Shown: in pieces, positions 12,073-24,012 of the stretch
Layout: the number at the start of each line of letters is the position of its first letter
Position numbering within the stretch: the first letter of the stretch is position 1
Assembly: GCA_013368315.1 (NCBI GenBank)
Contig: JAACJM010000022.1
Coordinates: 248,001-312,000 of the forward strand
Reading direction: 5' to 3'
Source: Tetrapyrgos nigripes
Taxonomy: Eukaryota > Basidiomycota > Agaricomycetes > Agaricales > Campanellaceae
DNA length: 64,000 bases
Translations under genes and position numbers: made by a program
Notes under the pieces: generated by a model
The model's input: only the letters and a program-made list of their open reading frames with translations
Databases searched by the model: none
What the model was told of the DNA's origin: nothing

Positions 12073-12842
12073 TAGTAATTTGAAAGTTTTGGAATGCGTA
12101 GAGACTATGAACTAACAAAACGTGTGTTTGATTATCATCACAACGCAGTGGACTGTAGATCTGTTTGAAGTGTGGCTGAAAGCAAACCTTGCAATGAAAC
12201 CTCAGGGAGGAGTCCTCCCAAACATCAAAAATGAGCAGCAAATAAGCAGTGCGCACTGGTGCGGTGGTCCCAGCCTCTATGACCGTACTCAGTTTAGAAC
12301 TCAGAATTCGACGATGAACGAGGGTGCTTTCAAGTACCCTAGTGGCTTGATGATCAATACGCGGTGGCTTTTAGTCCGTGTCCATGCTGAAGAGAGCTGC
12401 TAGCCGATGCCTCGGAGCTTCGGTCAGGCCATGGGTCCGTGGCGACTGTGTGGTTGACACGGATTGCCAAGGATCCGGGGCAGGACAATAACAAATTAAA
12501 ATAGGACCGTCGGTACCGTCGCTTGTAATTTCAACCCGAGGGAGGAGGAGGAATGTATTAACCGAGCTAGGACCAAGATCTGATAGAACATCCGCTCACT
12601 CCGGAGGAAGACATTTGGGGAAACTTGGCTTTGCTCGTTCCGACATAGATGGAGATATAAGGAAGTGGCCACATACAAGCAATCGCTTGATATCATCGAG
12701 CCCAGATAAATCCTATAGTACATCGAGGAAGTACCCTAAATCAAAAGTTAGCCCGCCCATTCCAGCTAATAGCCTTCCCCATGGCTCTACTGGCTAAGTG
12801 CCGAGGAAGGTCGCAACGTCGTATACTGTCTGAAAGATGTCG
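12073..12842. other. intergenic, no gene recognised
   Basis: Only short open frames occur here (longest 93 codons at 12122-12403, +), without recognisable motifs. This is probably the 3' flank of the F-box-like gene on - and unassigned DNA. Confidence 0.4.
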
Positions 12843-13867
12843 TCAATGAGACTTTTCTAGATAGAACCCATATACCGGGACGAACGCACCGAGCTGTAAC
12901 GAACTCTTCCTTAACTGCTCGCTCACCACTTTCTCGCCGAAAGACCATAAAGAGCCATCTTTGAAGGAACGAGCCATAGAATCCCCAAAGATAGTCGTCT
13001 CTCTCAAAAACACCAACCTCGCATCTGACATTCCCTTCTCATGCATCATCCGAAGGACCATGTTCCTCGTAAGATCAGGAGACGAATCAAATAGCAGCCT
13101 GATGATGCAGACATCTAGACCTTTGCATGTGTTCAGAATCCTCCAAACACAATCAGATATTCTCCAACCATCCCCTTGGCTGAGACCATTAGCCCCCACT
13201 CGCAGGTCTAGCGATAGATGCGTCAATGCTGGTAAGCGGGAAAAATCATCAGACCATCTTGTCCAGTACTCCCAATCATCGAGAATAGCTAGATGAGTCG
13301 TGTATTCGAAGAGGGAGTGGGAGAACCGAGATAAAGGATCTCTAAAGCAGTGATATAACTGCGTTTGAACCCTTCTAGGGCGTAAGTGATGAAGGCTATA
13401 CTCGAGATGGGAAATATTTTGATCGATGAGAGGAGTCGTCTTGTGAAACGAGGTGCGGACGATATACATGGTGAAACTCTCTACGCTTCGACAAGCCAGA
13501 AGGATCCTGGGTACGTGACCGCTTCCGTGATCAAAAGAAACAGAAAGCGAGTGAATGCTTTGGGTGAAAAAGTCGCTGGTATGCATGATGGGATTTTCGA
13601 TTGTGTTGGCGAAGGAAGCAATCTGCGATTCGAAATGCAGTTCTACCTTTGCGTAGAGTTTCTCGTCAACCCTAGAAGCTCTAAGGTGTAAGCTACGTCC
13701 AAGTACGACGAGATACGAACTGACCATTCTTTGAACTGACGAGAAACAAGGACAAGGGAATGGATTGTCTTCGCATCTCCTGTCGAGGCCGTGTAGTCAA
13801 CTATGCGACGAATGAGGTCGAGAGGAAGTCTAGTAGTGGGACGTATGTTGGAATATGTAGAGAACAT
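12843..13867 (-). CDS. F-box-like protein of a basidiomycete orphan family
   Basis: The ATG at 13867 starts MFSTYSNIRPTTRLPLDLIRRIVDY, followed by HSLVLVSRQFKEW, an F-box-like opening (LP-x2-LI-x-RI-V, then SLVLVSR-F). A second frame, open from about 13700 to the stop at 12843, carries the rest (LYAKVELHFESQIASFANTI, then leucine-rich helices). The two parts need a short intron or indel near 13690-13725; a 35-nt intron fits but is unusually small. The product is about 330 residues. The fold would be F-box plus a helical leucine-rich region, consistent with an SCF ubiquitin-ligase adaptor, but the target is unknown. Agaricomycete genomes carry many such paralogues. Confidence 0.65.
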
Positions 13868-14632
13868 GGGGTTGTAATTTCAGCTCGAAGGATACAGGAT
13901 CTCGCTTTTAAGGTTCACCAACTTCGTCTTGCTAAACATGTATATGTCAAACTCCGCGGATCCGAGTCATAGTCACCCCGGACGTCGGAGACAGTGTTAC
14001 CAAGATATCACACTAGCTGGCGCTAGGAACATTGGCATTTTTAGCCTCGCACTTCTTTCTGAAAACATACAGACCGGAAAAGTAGGTACCTCCGCGGATT
14101 CGGATGTCAGTGCATTGGCAAACCCGCTGTCGGAGTTTCTCAGTCTCCAAAAGCTTAACTTCCAAAAAATCGTGATGTGTCATCGGAACTGCGGAGGATA
14201 AGCTTTCTTGTAAAGAACTGACAAGTCAGTGGTCCTTTGAGTGCAACAAATGGCCTAAGTACATACCTGGAAACCCCAGAGCAACGCTCTCAAGTCCCGA
14301 GGACATTCAGGTGCGCTTAATTGCTTGATAATCACTCGGGCATGGCATACCTACATGTCGAGATGGAATATCACATATCATTTATATCCTCGTTCCTCCT
14401 CGGATCCATTCAAAATACAAGTGATTTCACTGTAAAGAGAAGCGACACTCGAAATAGTAAGTAAGAAGCATCCCCTGAGATGAGAAGATGGATAGAAGAG
14501 AACTCCCGTTTGAAATCGGGTTCATCAAATCAAACCACTTCTAGTCAAGTACGCATACGTGACCAAAATGTGATCTGTGGTTTGATAGATCATTCGGGGA
14601 TTTCAAGCGACGATTGACTGATTCTGATCTCC
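13868..14632. other. intergenic, no gene recognised
   Basis: I see only short open frames on both strands. The first bases are the upstream region of the F-box-like gene on -; no TATA box is clear. Confidence 0.35.
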
Positions 14633-14639
14633 TCACCCT

Positions 14640-15552
14640 CGGGTGACGAAACGATCGAAAGTAAAATTGGATTTGTGGCTTTGTATCCACTTTGTATTGA
14701 GTGTATCCTTGGTATGTATCACAAGGCAGAATTGAGTTGGGAGATATATCGGACCTTGACAAGTTCCTGTCCATGCTGTGCCCATGAGTAGGTTCGACAC
14801 TAGAACTATGCACGAGAACGTGTATAGGGCAATAGGACGCACCGTTTGTCGAGGAGACGGGAAGACATGTGGACCATCAAACGAATAAAGAGGTATGTAT
14901 ACTTGTTCTTCAAGAACGTAAAAGACTGAAACGGTGGCGCCACTTTCGGTGAATTGGCTCGGATAGGACAGAATTGGGACGGGAACTTCAAATAACATCG
15001 GTCAGAAGTCATCACCCAAGAAAGTGAATCAGGTTCAGACATACGGAAGCTTCAAGTTGAGTTAGTTTGTCTATGTAGGAAGAAGTAGTTTTAAAGTACC
15101 CTGTGGTCGCAGACTACTTGCCAATGAACAAGGAATCAGAGAAATAGTTGCTGAGGCCGTGACCACAATGTATCAGCTATAGATGGCAACGCTATAGTAT
15201 CCAAACTCACCATGGACAGTATTAGCGATTCTACTTTTCCGCGGTAAGTCCAGTGGCCGTGGAGGCCTTGGAGAGCATGGAAATGGTTGAGCCGCCCATC
15301 GCTTGCGGGCTGGGATACCGTGATACAAGGCCCTTCATTTGGAACGGCTTTAAAAAGCACGGAACTCAGTGCAGCACGCTCGGGGTGAAAACGCTCTGGC
15401 TCCGACTCACTGTACAGATGATCTTCTCCCGGTCTGGAGGATATAAGGGATATAAAGGGGAACTCGTTGAAGGGAGGAATCGAAGCAGTCAGCATGCTGT
15501 TCAGGTGCTGCTGCAAAAGTCATTGCAAAGCCTTTTGACAAGCAGTATCTGA
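14640..15552 (-). CDS. possible spliced gene of unknown function
   Basis: Two protein-like blocks lie in - frames: about 15516-15220 (SRPGEDHLYSESEPERF..., DGRLNHFHALQGLHGHW) and about 14998-14850 (VPVPILSYPSQFTESGATV, YVLEEQVYIPLYSFDGPHVF). GT donors near 15211 (GTGAGT) and 15042 (GTATGT) and AG acceptors between them could join the blocks. I recognise no family, see no signal peptide, and cannot fix the start, end or exon order. Confidence 0.3.
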
Positions 15553-16439
15553 TGTTTCGCCTTGAAGGCCGGTGTAGGAGATAGCATATACTGCAATAAC
15601 GACTTACCGAACCTAGCTAGAAGAATAGACTCTATAGACGGGTGAGCATCAGACTTCAGTTGCATCACAAGCGGTCTCCAGCGGTCTCCAAAGACTGCAT
15701 GTTTCCGATTTGTTTTTGATGATACATGTATTCATTGCCGTCTTTCATGAGACTGGAGTACCGATAGCCTGATGTATAAGTGGTGGTTGAAGGACTTGAA
15801 GCAAAACGGTCAAGCTGCAAAGGCCTAGTAGCGTCAATATCTAAAACATACCCAGAACATACCAGAAATGCAAGTCAGAGTCGTGCTTTCAACTTGCTGG
15901 CCAATGATACTCACTGACTACGCTTGGAGTCTACGCCGGGGAAAGCGTTAAGCGAACCTCGGCCTTCTCGAGTGGGCTATCACATGGCGTTCATTTAGGG
16001 CTGGTCATCCGACCGAGCTGGACGCGTCACCACCTGAGCTCATCATCGAGCTAGCAGTCAACAAGCTCTCTAAAAGAAAGTCTTTTCCTTTCTGGAAGTC
16101 CTCGATCTACGAAAACTCGCCAGAAATGTCTGAAGAAGCCAAGATCCATCATTGTCTTACGGGAGCGGAATACAAGCAGAGTACCGAGAAAAACGAGAAA
16201 AGTACGAGAAAACCGTTCGTTATATAAGTGTGCATATGGAGGAAGAAGGTATGTACTAAATCCTGCGAAGCTTTGCTCTCCTGCTAGAGCTCTTGCATTG
16301 CGTCGCCCATTACTTACCCTGATGCAGATCATTCAGGCTTCCAAACCTTTTATGACGGGAAGTAACCCGTCCGTCCTATTGATCACGTCTCGAGCTCTAT
16401 GGCCAGTTCTGAGCCCGAAGTTCTCGAGTACAGGCTAGT
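15553..16439. other. intergenic, no gene recognised
   Basis: One open frame of 93 codons (16051-16332, -) lacks recognisable motifs. A TATATAAG-like word is near 16218. GCGGTCTCCA is repeated directly at about 15672-15690. Confidence 0.35.
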
Positions 16440-17985
16440 TTAGTCCTCGAACCAATTGAGCAGCGCTTTTACTGCTGCGATGTCAATGTGTCGTCGAGGC
16501 TTTGGTGCAATCAGCGTTACCTCAGGCTGTGGGACGTCACGGTGGTCTGCGAATGTAGGATGAGGTTGGAACGATGTGAAGGGAGCGCTGGGTGGCCAAG
16601 TCTGAACCTGTCGCAATGATTCCTCGGTGAAACGAGGTGGTGGCAGGTGGGATGGAGAGGGAGCTCTTGGCGGATAAGTCTGGACACGTTGAACGGATTC
16701 CTTTGTAAAGCGAGGCTGCGGGAGAAGTGACGCGGAGGGAGCTCGAGGTGGCCAAGGAGGGTGAATTTTCTGTTCTTGCTGTTGCTCATCCGCGAAGACA
16801 GGAGGAGGCAGTTGGTCCGGAAAAGGAACACCGAGTAGCCAGTGACTCTTATTGTTGACGGGATATGAGCTGCGTTGAGCGAGGGGATCCGTGAAAGTGG
16901 GAGGAGGCAAAGTATCCGGAGAAGGAGCTTGTAGTGGCCAGTTCGGCTTGTTGTTGACGGAATACACACCGTGGAGAGCAATTGCCTTAAAGAACTCGTC
17001 GGAAAAGCCCAGGCCTCTCTCGAAGGAAGAATCTGATACTTTTCTATGGTTGGGATAGAGAGATTGGGTCACAAAACCTTCTCTATCAAGGATACCAGAC
17101 TTGGCTGTGTGAAGATAGCGCGACTCATCGACCACGTGCCTCGAGGCTTCGAGTTCGACGTAGTCGGACTCAGAGTCAAACCTCAAAACGCTTTCGGCCA
17201 CTTCCATAGACAATTGCTCCGTCGCCTCTTCGTGTCGGTCCCTGAAGACCTGAACGTCCGTCACTACTTCCTCAGAAAAGCACCTTCGGTGCTGCCAGGG
17301 ATTGCCGTTCTGCTGCTGGACCTGATGACCAGGAATCTCACCGAGCCACAACGGTGCTTCGTAGCTAGATTCAGAGGATTGACTGTCTGGTGGTGGTAAG
17401 GCAAGACAGTGCGCCCAATGTGGAGGTGGTGATGGCCAGTTTGGATTCCAACTAAAAGCTGCGGTTTTAATCGGGTGCCACTCGTCGTCGTCCTCTATGG
17501 CGTCTTGGTTATAGACTTCGTTGGTCAAAATCTCCGTCTTTCGAATCAATCCGAGCATGACGAAAACATCGGATGCCTACAACGGACGGAGTTTAGTGGC
17601 ACGTTGGAAATGCGGTCGTGTGAATGACTCACCTGGAGAGGGCAGTAGTGACCGATGAGTGGCTCATCTTGTGTGATGGAAGAGGAGAAGTCCTTGGAAG
17701 GATGGTTGGAGATGGGTTCGTCGTTGTGGAAGGACGACCGACGACCAACCGGTAGTTTGAGACGAGGGTGGTACAGGTTCTAGAATCAAGTGGCGCACAC
17801 ACGTATCTCAGACTCCACTGTATGGGTGGAATATCCATGAAGAGACGTACCTCGTTCATAACCTGCCAGTAGTTCCTCGAAAAGGTGGATGCCACCGAGG
17901 AGTTCCTTGGGAACCAAGGTGCCGGGATGTACGAGGCTTGTGGGTTCTGGGGATTTATGGAGATGAATGGCATCTTGGTTTCCAT
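16440..17985 (-). CDS. proline-rich repeat protein of unknown function
   Basis: Exons 17985-17851, 17779-17633 and 17576-16440 all join in phase 0 and give about 472 residues. The N-terminal third is polar. From about residue 300 there are at least five imperfect repeats of 25-35 residues built on the pattern W/Y-P-x-x-x-P-x-P-x-x-L-P-P-P-x-F-T-x-E (for example APSPSHLPPPRFTEES), ending in a short helix (IAAVKALLNWFED). No signal peptide or membrane segment is visible. The repeats suggest an extended protein-binding scaffold, but no function can be assigned. The ATG at 17985 is the first in frame; an upstream exon is possible. Confidence 0.6.
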
Positions 17986-18674
17986 TTTGGTTGTTGGAGT
18001 AGAAGACAATTGGGTTCTGAGATCAGAGCGAATTGGAAAGGGCTGTTTGTTGGAGGACTCGTTCAAACGGTGATGATGATTTGTGTCCAACTTGGATACC
18101 TGGTCTTGCTCGTTTAATGACTCTCGGGAAATCAACAGCTTTAGGTCATGCTTTTCGAGGAATGAACCTTTTGTGGAACAAGAGCAATCAAGCGAGTGGC
18201 ATTGTATGGCCTATCAATTTAGGGCTGTGTGCGTGGTCCAGTCGCGGTGCTTTCATTGTTCCAATTTCAGGCTGGCGCTTCCTTTGTGGACAATGAAGGT
18301 CCTAGATTTCACCTACAGTACGCTTCATCAGTGGTTACCCTTCACAGCATCGCCAAGTCAACATGGCTCAAGCAGCGAGCGATTACTGAGAAAGGCGAAT
18401 AGTATATGCACGTATTCTACTTGGAACTGCGATAATAGACTATATGAATAGGATTTACCCAGTGACGTCGATCTTTCCACATGAAGATTGTGTGTATGTA
18501 TGCGGACGTTTGTTCTCAGCTACCGGTTTCGTTTCGTCCGTAGATGTTTCTCCATTTATTAAAACGTCAAAAAAGGACTCAGTGAAAATTTTGGTCATCT
18601 CGAAGACCAACATTGATATTGGATCGCACAAAATGAACCAAGGAGATTATAAGTCCTCCGCCTCAGGAGTAGAA
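17986..18674. other. intergenic, no gene recognised
   Basis: Several short overlapping + frames (up to 122 codons at 18083-18451) have no recognisable motif. The stretch ends at the Tc1-like element. Confidence 0.4.
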
Positions 18675-18676
18675 TA

Positions 18677-19913
18677 AGGTAGGCGACACTAGGAACGGAC
18701 ATGCTTAAGTAAGCAGTTACGTAAGGCGCCATAGGTCGGGGGTCCAAGAAAAAAAATTTTTGTAGTCGAAAAGGAGGTCTAAATGGTACAATACACATTG
18801 TATGAAGCTACGGTATAGCATTCCGAGCAGCCAAGACCATTTCTGGAGGTAGAGTACGGTGTCCGTGGTACCGCCGATTAGCCCATGCAGCTTGAGCACC
18901 GCTCAAACCCTCGGAATACGCGTGAATGTATCTATCAGCACGATTTGCAAACCTGTAGAATAAAGTTGATTTGAGAGAATATTAAAAAACTAAAGAAGTG
19001 GACACTCACCGGCGAATGAGCACTAATGGTACTTCATCCAGGGATTTCTTGACATTCTCGCGCATCTCCTGCATGCCCGATGTGCGGGGATATTTTCGGT
19101 AGGAATACTTTCCTCTGCCCCAATGCATCTCGATGTAGTTGATCTCGCAATGGAATTTAGGGTAATAGTCACACAAGTGACCCCGAGACTCGATGTACTC
19201 TTGAATCCTTGATTTCTGATTGACGAAATCCGGCTGATAAAATAAAATCTTCCGACAGCAGCACTGCAGATTACTCCGGTCCTCAAAACAGGCTTTCGGG
19301 CATGATGCAGGGAGGGTGGAGCCATCCGTCGGCCAAAGACCTCGCTCCTTGATAATTTGTTCAGAACCTTTGAAGTAACCGGGGTAGACAGGGTGGTCAT
19401 TGGGAAAGTAGAATGATTGTTGTTCTCCATTTGTGAATTGACCATTGCGCATGGCTGCAGCGAGCTTCAATGTTGCAAGACGAGCTTTCTTCCGGTTTGT
19501 GGTGGGAGCCATGGTCTCACAGATGAAACCAACAGCGATTTCTTTTTTACCTTATCGTTTTTTTCTTTTTGTCGTCCATAAAAGGAATATTCTTTTATCT
19601 TATCACTTCCTTATTAGTAAATCTATTATCTTATCAGTGATTACATAAGGCGCCATAGTCGGCACCTCGAAAAAATATTATGGCGCCAGGACAACGGAAA
19701 TATCGATCTGCGTTCAAAGAAAAAAATTCGTATCTCCGTCAAAATTTGGACAATCTTCATCATTATTTTTCGTACGAACTCTTGGGATTGTCCCTCTGGA
19801 CACATCCTACGATCTAAATTCATTATCAGTGACAGTGTAGCGCAGTTGATATGTGATCATTGTGGGGGCGGGATTGCTTACTTAAGCATGTCTGTTCCTA
19901 GTGTCGCCTACCT
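18677..19913. mobile_element. Tc1/mariner-type deletion derivative with TA target
   Basis: The left end starts AGGTAGGCGACACTAGGAAC. The inverse of the right end starts identically, and the match runs 39 bp with one difference (G versus A at position 21), ending CTTAAGTAAGCA. TA flanks both ends (18675-18676, 19914-19915), the standard target of IS630/Tc1/mariner elements. Inner words around TAAGGCGCCATA occur in direct orientation near each end (about 18722 and 19646). The element encodes only a shortened transposase (18808-19512, -), so it probably depends on a full-length relative. Confidence 0.85.
18808..19512 (-). CDS. internally deleted Tc1-like DDE transposase
   Basis: Exons 19512-19010 and 18952-18808 with a 57-nt intron give 215 residues and an intact frame. 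The first 24 residues (MAPTTNRKKARLATLKLAAA...) look like the N-terminus of the full protein and run straight into the family's C-terminal third: SFYFPNDHPVYPGYFKG, a cysteine cluster, QPDFVNQKSRIQEYIE, then GHLCDYYPKFHCEINYIEMH with WGR close behind, which carries the catalytic Glu. The helix-turn-helix region and at least the first catalytic Asp are missing. The short protein cannot be a complete enzyme; a regulatory or inhibitory role is possible but only inferred. Confidence 0.75.
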
Positions 19914-20025
19914 TACCTGACAGACAAGATGTCATTTTTCTCGCAACGCATCTTGCCAGGACTCCGAGTACAAAATCGTCTGTTTTCCTCGTCAGTGACG
20001 TCACCGCTCTACTCAAGCTATAGTA

Positions 20026-20800
20026 GTCTCGTCCCCATCCGCCAGGTTTTGACTTTCCGCCCTCAACACGTGACGTCCCAATGGGGCTTCAATCGGCCGA
20101 CCGAAAGCCTCCCGTGTGTTTTGTTTATTCGTTCGTTGATTGTTCTTTCACCACCACCACCACCACTCGTGAACGCCCTCCCCCCCTGGTCTTAGGCCTG
20201 CTCTCTCTATGCCTTGTAAGATAATCTATCACCATTGTCTCGCTTTTCCACTATCAGTTTGCTTCTATAGTGTCCTTCTGGTCTGTTTTGCTAACTTGCT
20301 CCTCTTTCAGGCTTATGTTGTGGTTCTTCCAGGGCCGGAGGCCCATTTTGTGCTTATGAGTTGAACAGGATAGGATAGTGTAGTTTAGTGTCTTTTGGAC
20401 GTGTTCAATGCGTCTTTTGGAGGTTTTTATATCAGGTTTACAGTGTATATTCCCTTAGCATGTCCAAATGTATCATTTTTATGCTATTACATGGCATTTA
20501 AGAGCTCGTATATCAGGTTGACTTTGCCTCACCATAACTCTGAGGCTTCTGTAGTGAAACAACGCTCACAACTTCAACCAGAGGCCAAAAATATACAAAC
20601 AAAAGCACCTCCGGAGGAAGAACAATGGAGCTCCGGGCTTGGCCCGTGGCCCATCAAAGGGCTTGCCTTTTTGGACCGTGGGGACATCACGTGTTGAGGG
20701 CGAAAAGTGCCCAAGTCCATCCGCCTTGGCCATCTCTGCCCGCCTAGCGGATAAATCCGGTAAGCAGGGCAGAGGCGTCCAAGGCAGATGGGGACGAGAC
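20026..20800. mobile_element. 775-bp TA-flanked inverted-repeat element (MITE-like)
   Basis: The left end GTCTCGTCCCCATCCGCC and the inverse right end GTCTCGTCCCCATCTGCC match except for one base, and TA lies on both outer sides (20024-20025, 20801-20802). A second inverted block, CGCCCTCAACACGTGAYGTC, sits about 35 bp inside the left end and about 100 bp inside the right end, so the right arm carries an extra stretch of roughly 70 bp. No coding sequence is supported. TA targets suggest mobilisation by a Tc1/mariner-type transposase. Confidence 0.65.
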
Positions 20801-21089
20801 TAAAAACATAGATACCCAAAACCAGTACTTCTATGTTTACTCAGTCTCTGATCCCGTGATTTCCGGGGACACGCAAAAAGTTGAAAAACGGTCCGCATCA
20901 GTCCGCATCCAAATGCAACCGGTCATGGGGCCCCGGATTTCTATGTACATCACCCCGCCTGCCACTCGCGTAAATACTTTGATCCTTTGGTCATGGCGAA
21001 ACTACATAAGTAGGCAGGTTAGGGTCTCTTTCCTACTCTCGTCACCCTGGAGGTCAGCTCGTTCTTTCACCCCCTCCTGACTTTGTACC

Positions 21090-23568
21090 ATGGACGACGC
21101 TGCCTCCAAGCTCAAGGACGCTGCTGACGTCGACGTCGCGTATACGGAAGATATCGATGTACATACTACAGCCTTAAATCCTACACATATGCATACCCTT
21201 ACCCTCAGTGACGAAGACCTTCTAGGTACCCATCTGTTTTCACGGAAGAGACTCTGGAATAGAGTCCCATTGGACGAGTTTTATGCCGAGGCATTGGAGA
21301 GATATGGGAAGGAGGGTGCTATCGATAAGGAGGTAGAGAAGAGGTTGGTGAGGAAGATTGATAAGTTGATTTTGCCTTGGTGAGTTTTGGTTGCGTTGAG
21401 TCGTGGACTTGAGAGAGGGTTGACGATTCCGGTTCCGGTTGCGTATCCTTATCCTTGGTTACTTCTAGCTTGGCGGTTTGCTATGCGTTTTATGTGCGTT
21501 GGCTTCTTCATCACTCGTCACGTCTTCGATTAACAATTCGCGTTTGGGTTTTCTTTTTCTACATAGTACATCGACAAGACGACACTATCTTACGCTGCTA
21601 TCTTTGGTATCAAGGATGACCTCCATCTCTCCGGTTCTGAATACAGGTACGCGTATGTTCTCTATCCTGCCTTCCCCGCTAATGCTGACTTCAACTTCCC
21701 CCATTCTTAGCTGGCTCTCATCGGTTTTCTACTTCGGCTGGCTCGCTTGGGGTCTCCCGTCCAATGTACTCATGCAGAAATGTCCTACCGGAAAATATTT
21801 GGCTATCAATATCATGCTATGGGGGATTTTGTTGATGTGAGCTTCTACTTGCTGCTTGTGCTTGGTTTTAAAAGTGATTTGTGTACTAATAAGAGCGTCT
21901 CTGTTGGGACTCACTGACAGGGCTCAAGCTGCTTCTCGAAACTTTTCAGAACTGGCGGCGTTGAGGATTCTTTCGGGTGCTTTTGAGGCTATTGCTGATC
22001 CTTCGTATGTGATATCCTCCCTTCTCCTCTCAAACCTGTGATCTTACTGAGGTCCCCTCGTATTTACTACTTATGCACCATTCTCCCCCCCTCTTATGCC
22101 CCTCTCTTACGCCCTCTCCCCACGTTCACCGATACCCGCATCCAGATTCATGTTAATAACCGCAATGTTCTACACACGATCCGAACAACCTTCGAGGATA
22201 TCTGCTTGGTATTCTGCGAATGGTATAGGTGTTGCAGGTGGTGGTTTGTTGGGGTATGCGATTGGGCATATTAAGGGTAGTTTGGCGAGTTGGAAATACG
22301 AGTGAGTTCTCAGTACGTGCCATCGACAACAAACTCAACTCTGCTTCAATCCTACCTTACCTCATCCTCACACTTATCGCAGATTCCTCATCATAGGCGC
22401 CCTCTGCACCTCCTGGGGCATCATCCTCTTCTTCTTACTACCGGATTCACCCCCTACTGCACCCACCCTGACTAGAGAAGAAAGGCTTATTGCAGTGGCG
22501 AGGCTTAAGGCGAATCAGACTGGGGTGGATAATAAGAAGTTCAAGATGGATCAGTTGAAGGAGTGTGTTTTGGATATCAAGACGTGGTTGTTTTTTCTAT
22601 TGGGGTTGGTAGGGAATATTCGAATGGGGGAATAAGTAATGTGCGTTATCATGTCGCCGTCGTTCAGGCTTCTTTGAACGTGGAATAACTGATAGCGGAT
22701 TTGTTTTTGGTGAATTAGTTCTCCACACTTATCATTCGTGGTTTGGGCTTTGATACCCTCGAGACCACCCTCCTAGGCATCCCTCAAGGCGCTTTGGTGT
22801 GTATATGGATTGGCTTGGGGTGCGTTACATTGATACGTCAGAATCAATACATACTTTAGCTCATCTCTTCAATTCATCCTCCTACGCTCCGTATACATGC
22901 AGAGCATACCTAAACGACCGCCTCCCACCCAACTCCCGCACCTATGTCTGCATACTCTTCATGCTCCCAACCATTGCGGGTACATTGGGGTTCCTACTAG
23001 CTCCTCAACACGCTTCTACTGGGAGATTGATATGTTATTACCTAACTGGGTCATATCAAGCTTCTTTTGTCCTTGGGTTGAGTTTGATAACGAGTAATAC
23101 GGCAGGACAGACGAAGAAGCAGCTTACGACGGCATTAATTTGGCTGGGGGCTTGTGTGGATATTAGTGGTGAATTGACCTCTCGAATTGTACTGCACTTC
23201 GACGACGTGTTGACCTGTTTTCAGGCCCCTTTTTCTACCGCGCTCAAGACGCTCCTACATACCGATTGGGCATTGGGAATATGCTGGTTTCCAATTGCAT
23301 AGAGGTTTTGATATTCGTGGCGCTGAGGATCTACTTCATGCGAGCGAATCGATTGAGAAGCGCAAAGGTTGCTAAAGACACCAAAGCCCTGTCGGCGACA
23401 GAGACAGGTCCGGTTCCTCATGAGAATGAAACCGCGTTTTCGGATTTAACGGATTGGCAGAATGTAAAGTGAGTGTTTACGTTTTCGTCTTTGATGAGCG
23501 TTTGAGATTTGGGTTTGAAGGAGTGCTGATTTGGTCTTTTCCCCTGTAGCTTTAGATATGTGTACTAG
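21090..23568 (+). pseudogene. Dal5/allantoate-permease-type MFS transporter, one frameshift
   Basis: Eleven exons can be followed: 21090-21379, about 21469-21493, 21567-21646, 21711-21836, 21921-22004, 22146-22301, 22383-22640, 22719-22819, 22903-23168, 23225-23468 and 23550-23568. The order of motifs is that of the anion:cation symporter (Dal5) branch of MFS: an acidic N-terminus, LPCLAVCYAFYYIDKTTLSYA in TM1, YFGWLAWGLPSNVLMQK, LRILSGAFEAIADP, the GHIKGSLASW loop, LFFLLGLVGN, GLGFDTLETTLLGIPQGAL and a C-terminal FRYVY. The full protein would have 12 membrane helices and import an organic anion or vitamin-like substrate; the substrate cannot be read. At about 22621 one base is missing in the conserved GNxPNGG motif, putting the upstream half into a stop at 22633. 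All other exons are clean, so a recent mutation or a sequence error are both possible. Confidence 0.8.
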
Positions 23569-24012
23569 TGGTAGAATAAATGTGCGTGCATCCCGTAGAA
23601 ACGAGACTAGTGTAAGTATAAATCTATAATGTATCGTTGGTCTCGGTAATATTTGTTCTAGTAACTATGAGAAACTTACCCTCAGCAGAGACCACAATGA
23701 CAAGACTGAGGATCGACAAACTACTGTACAGTATATAATATCAGTAGATCTATGAATATTCAAGACATCATTGTAGGCAGAAGAATAATATTTGTGTATG
23801 TAAAACGAATAAAGAGAAAAGAGAAAAGAGAACAAGGACTCCGAGTCGGAGAGATGAAACAAGTCTGGGTACAGAGGTCTATTTACTAACGGCCGTCTCC
23901 GTCTAACGCAAGTTTCAACATGTCTCATACCTATCCATCTTCAACACATACTAGTCATTAGGTTTACCACTCCCGAGCTCCAGAAGTTTGCGTGGTGTAA
24001 ACTGAAAAGTCA

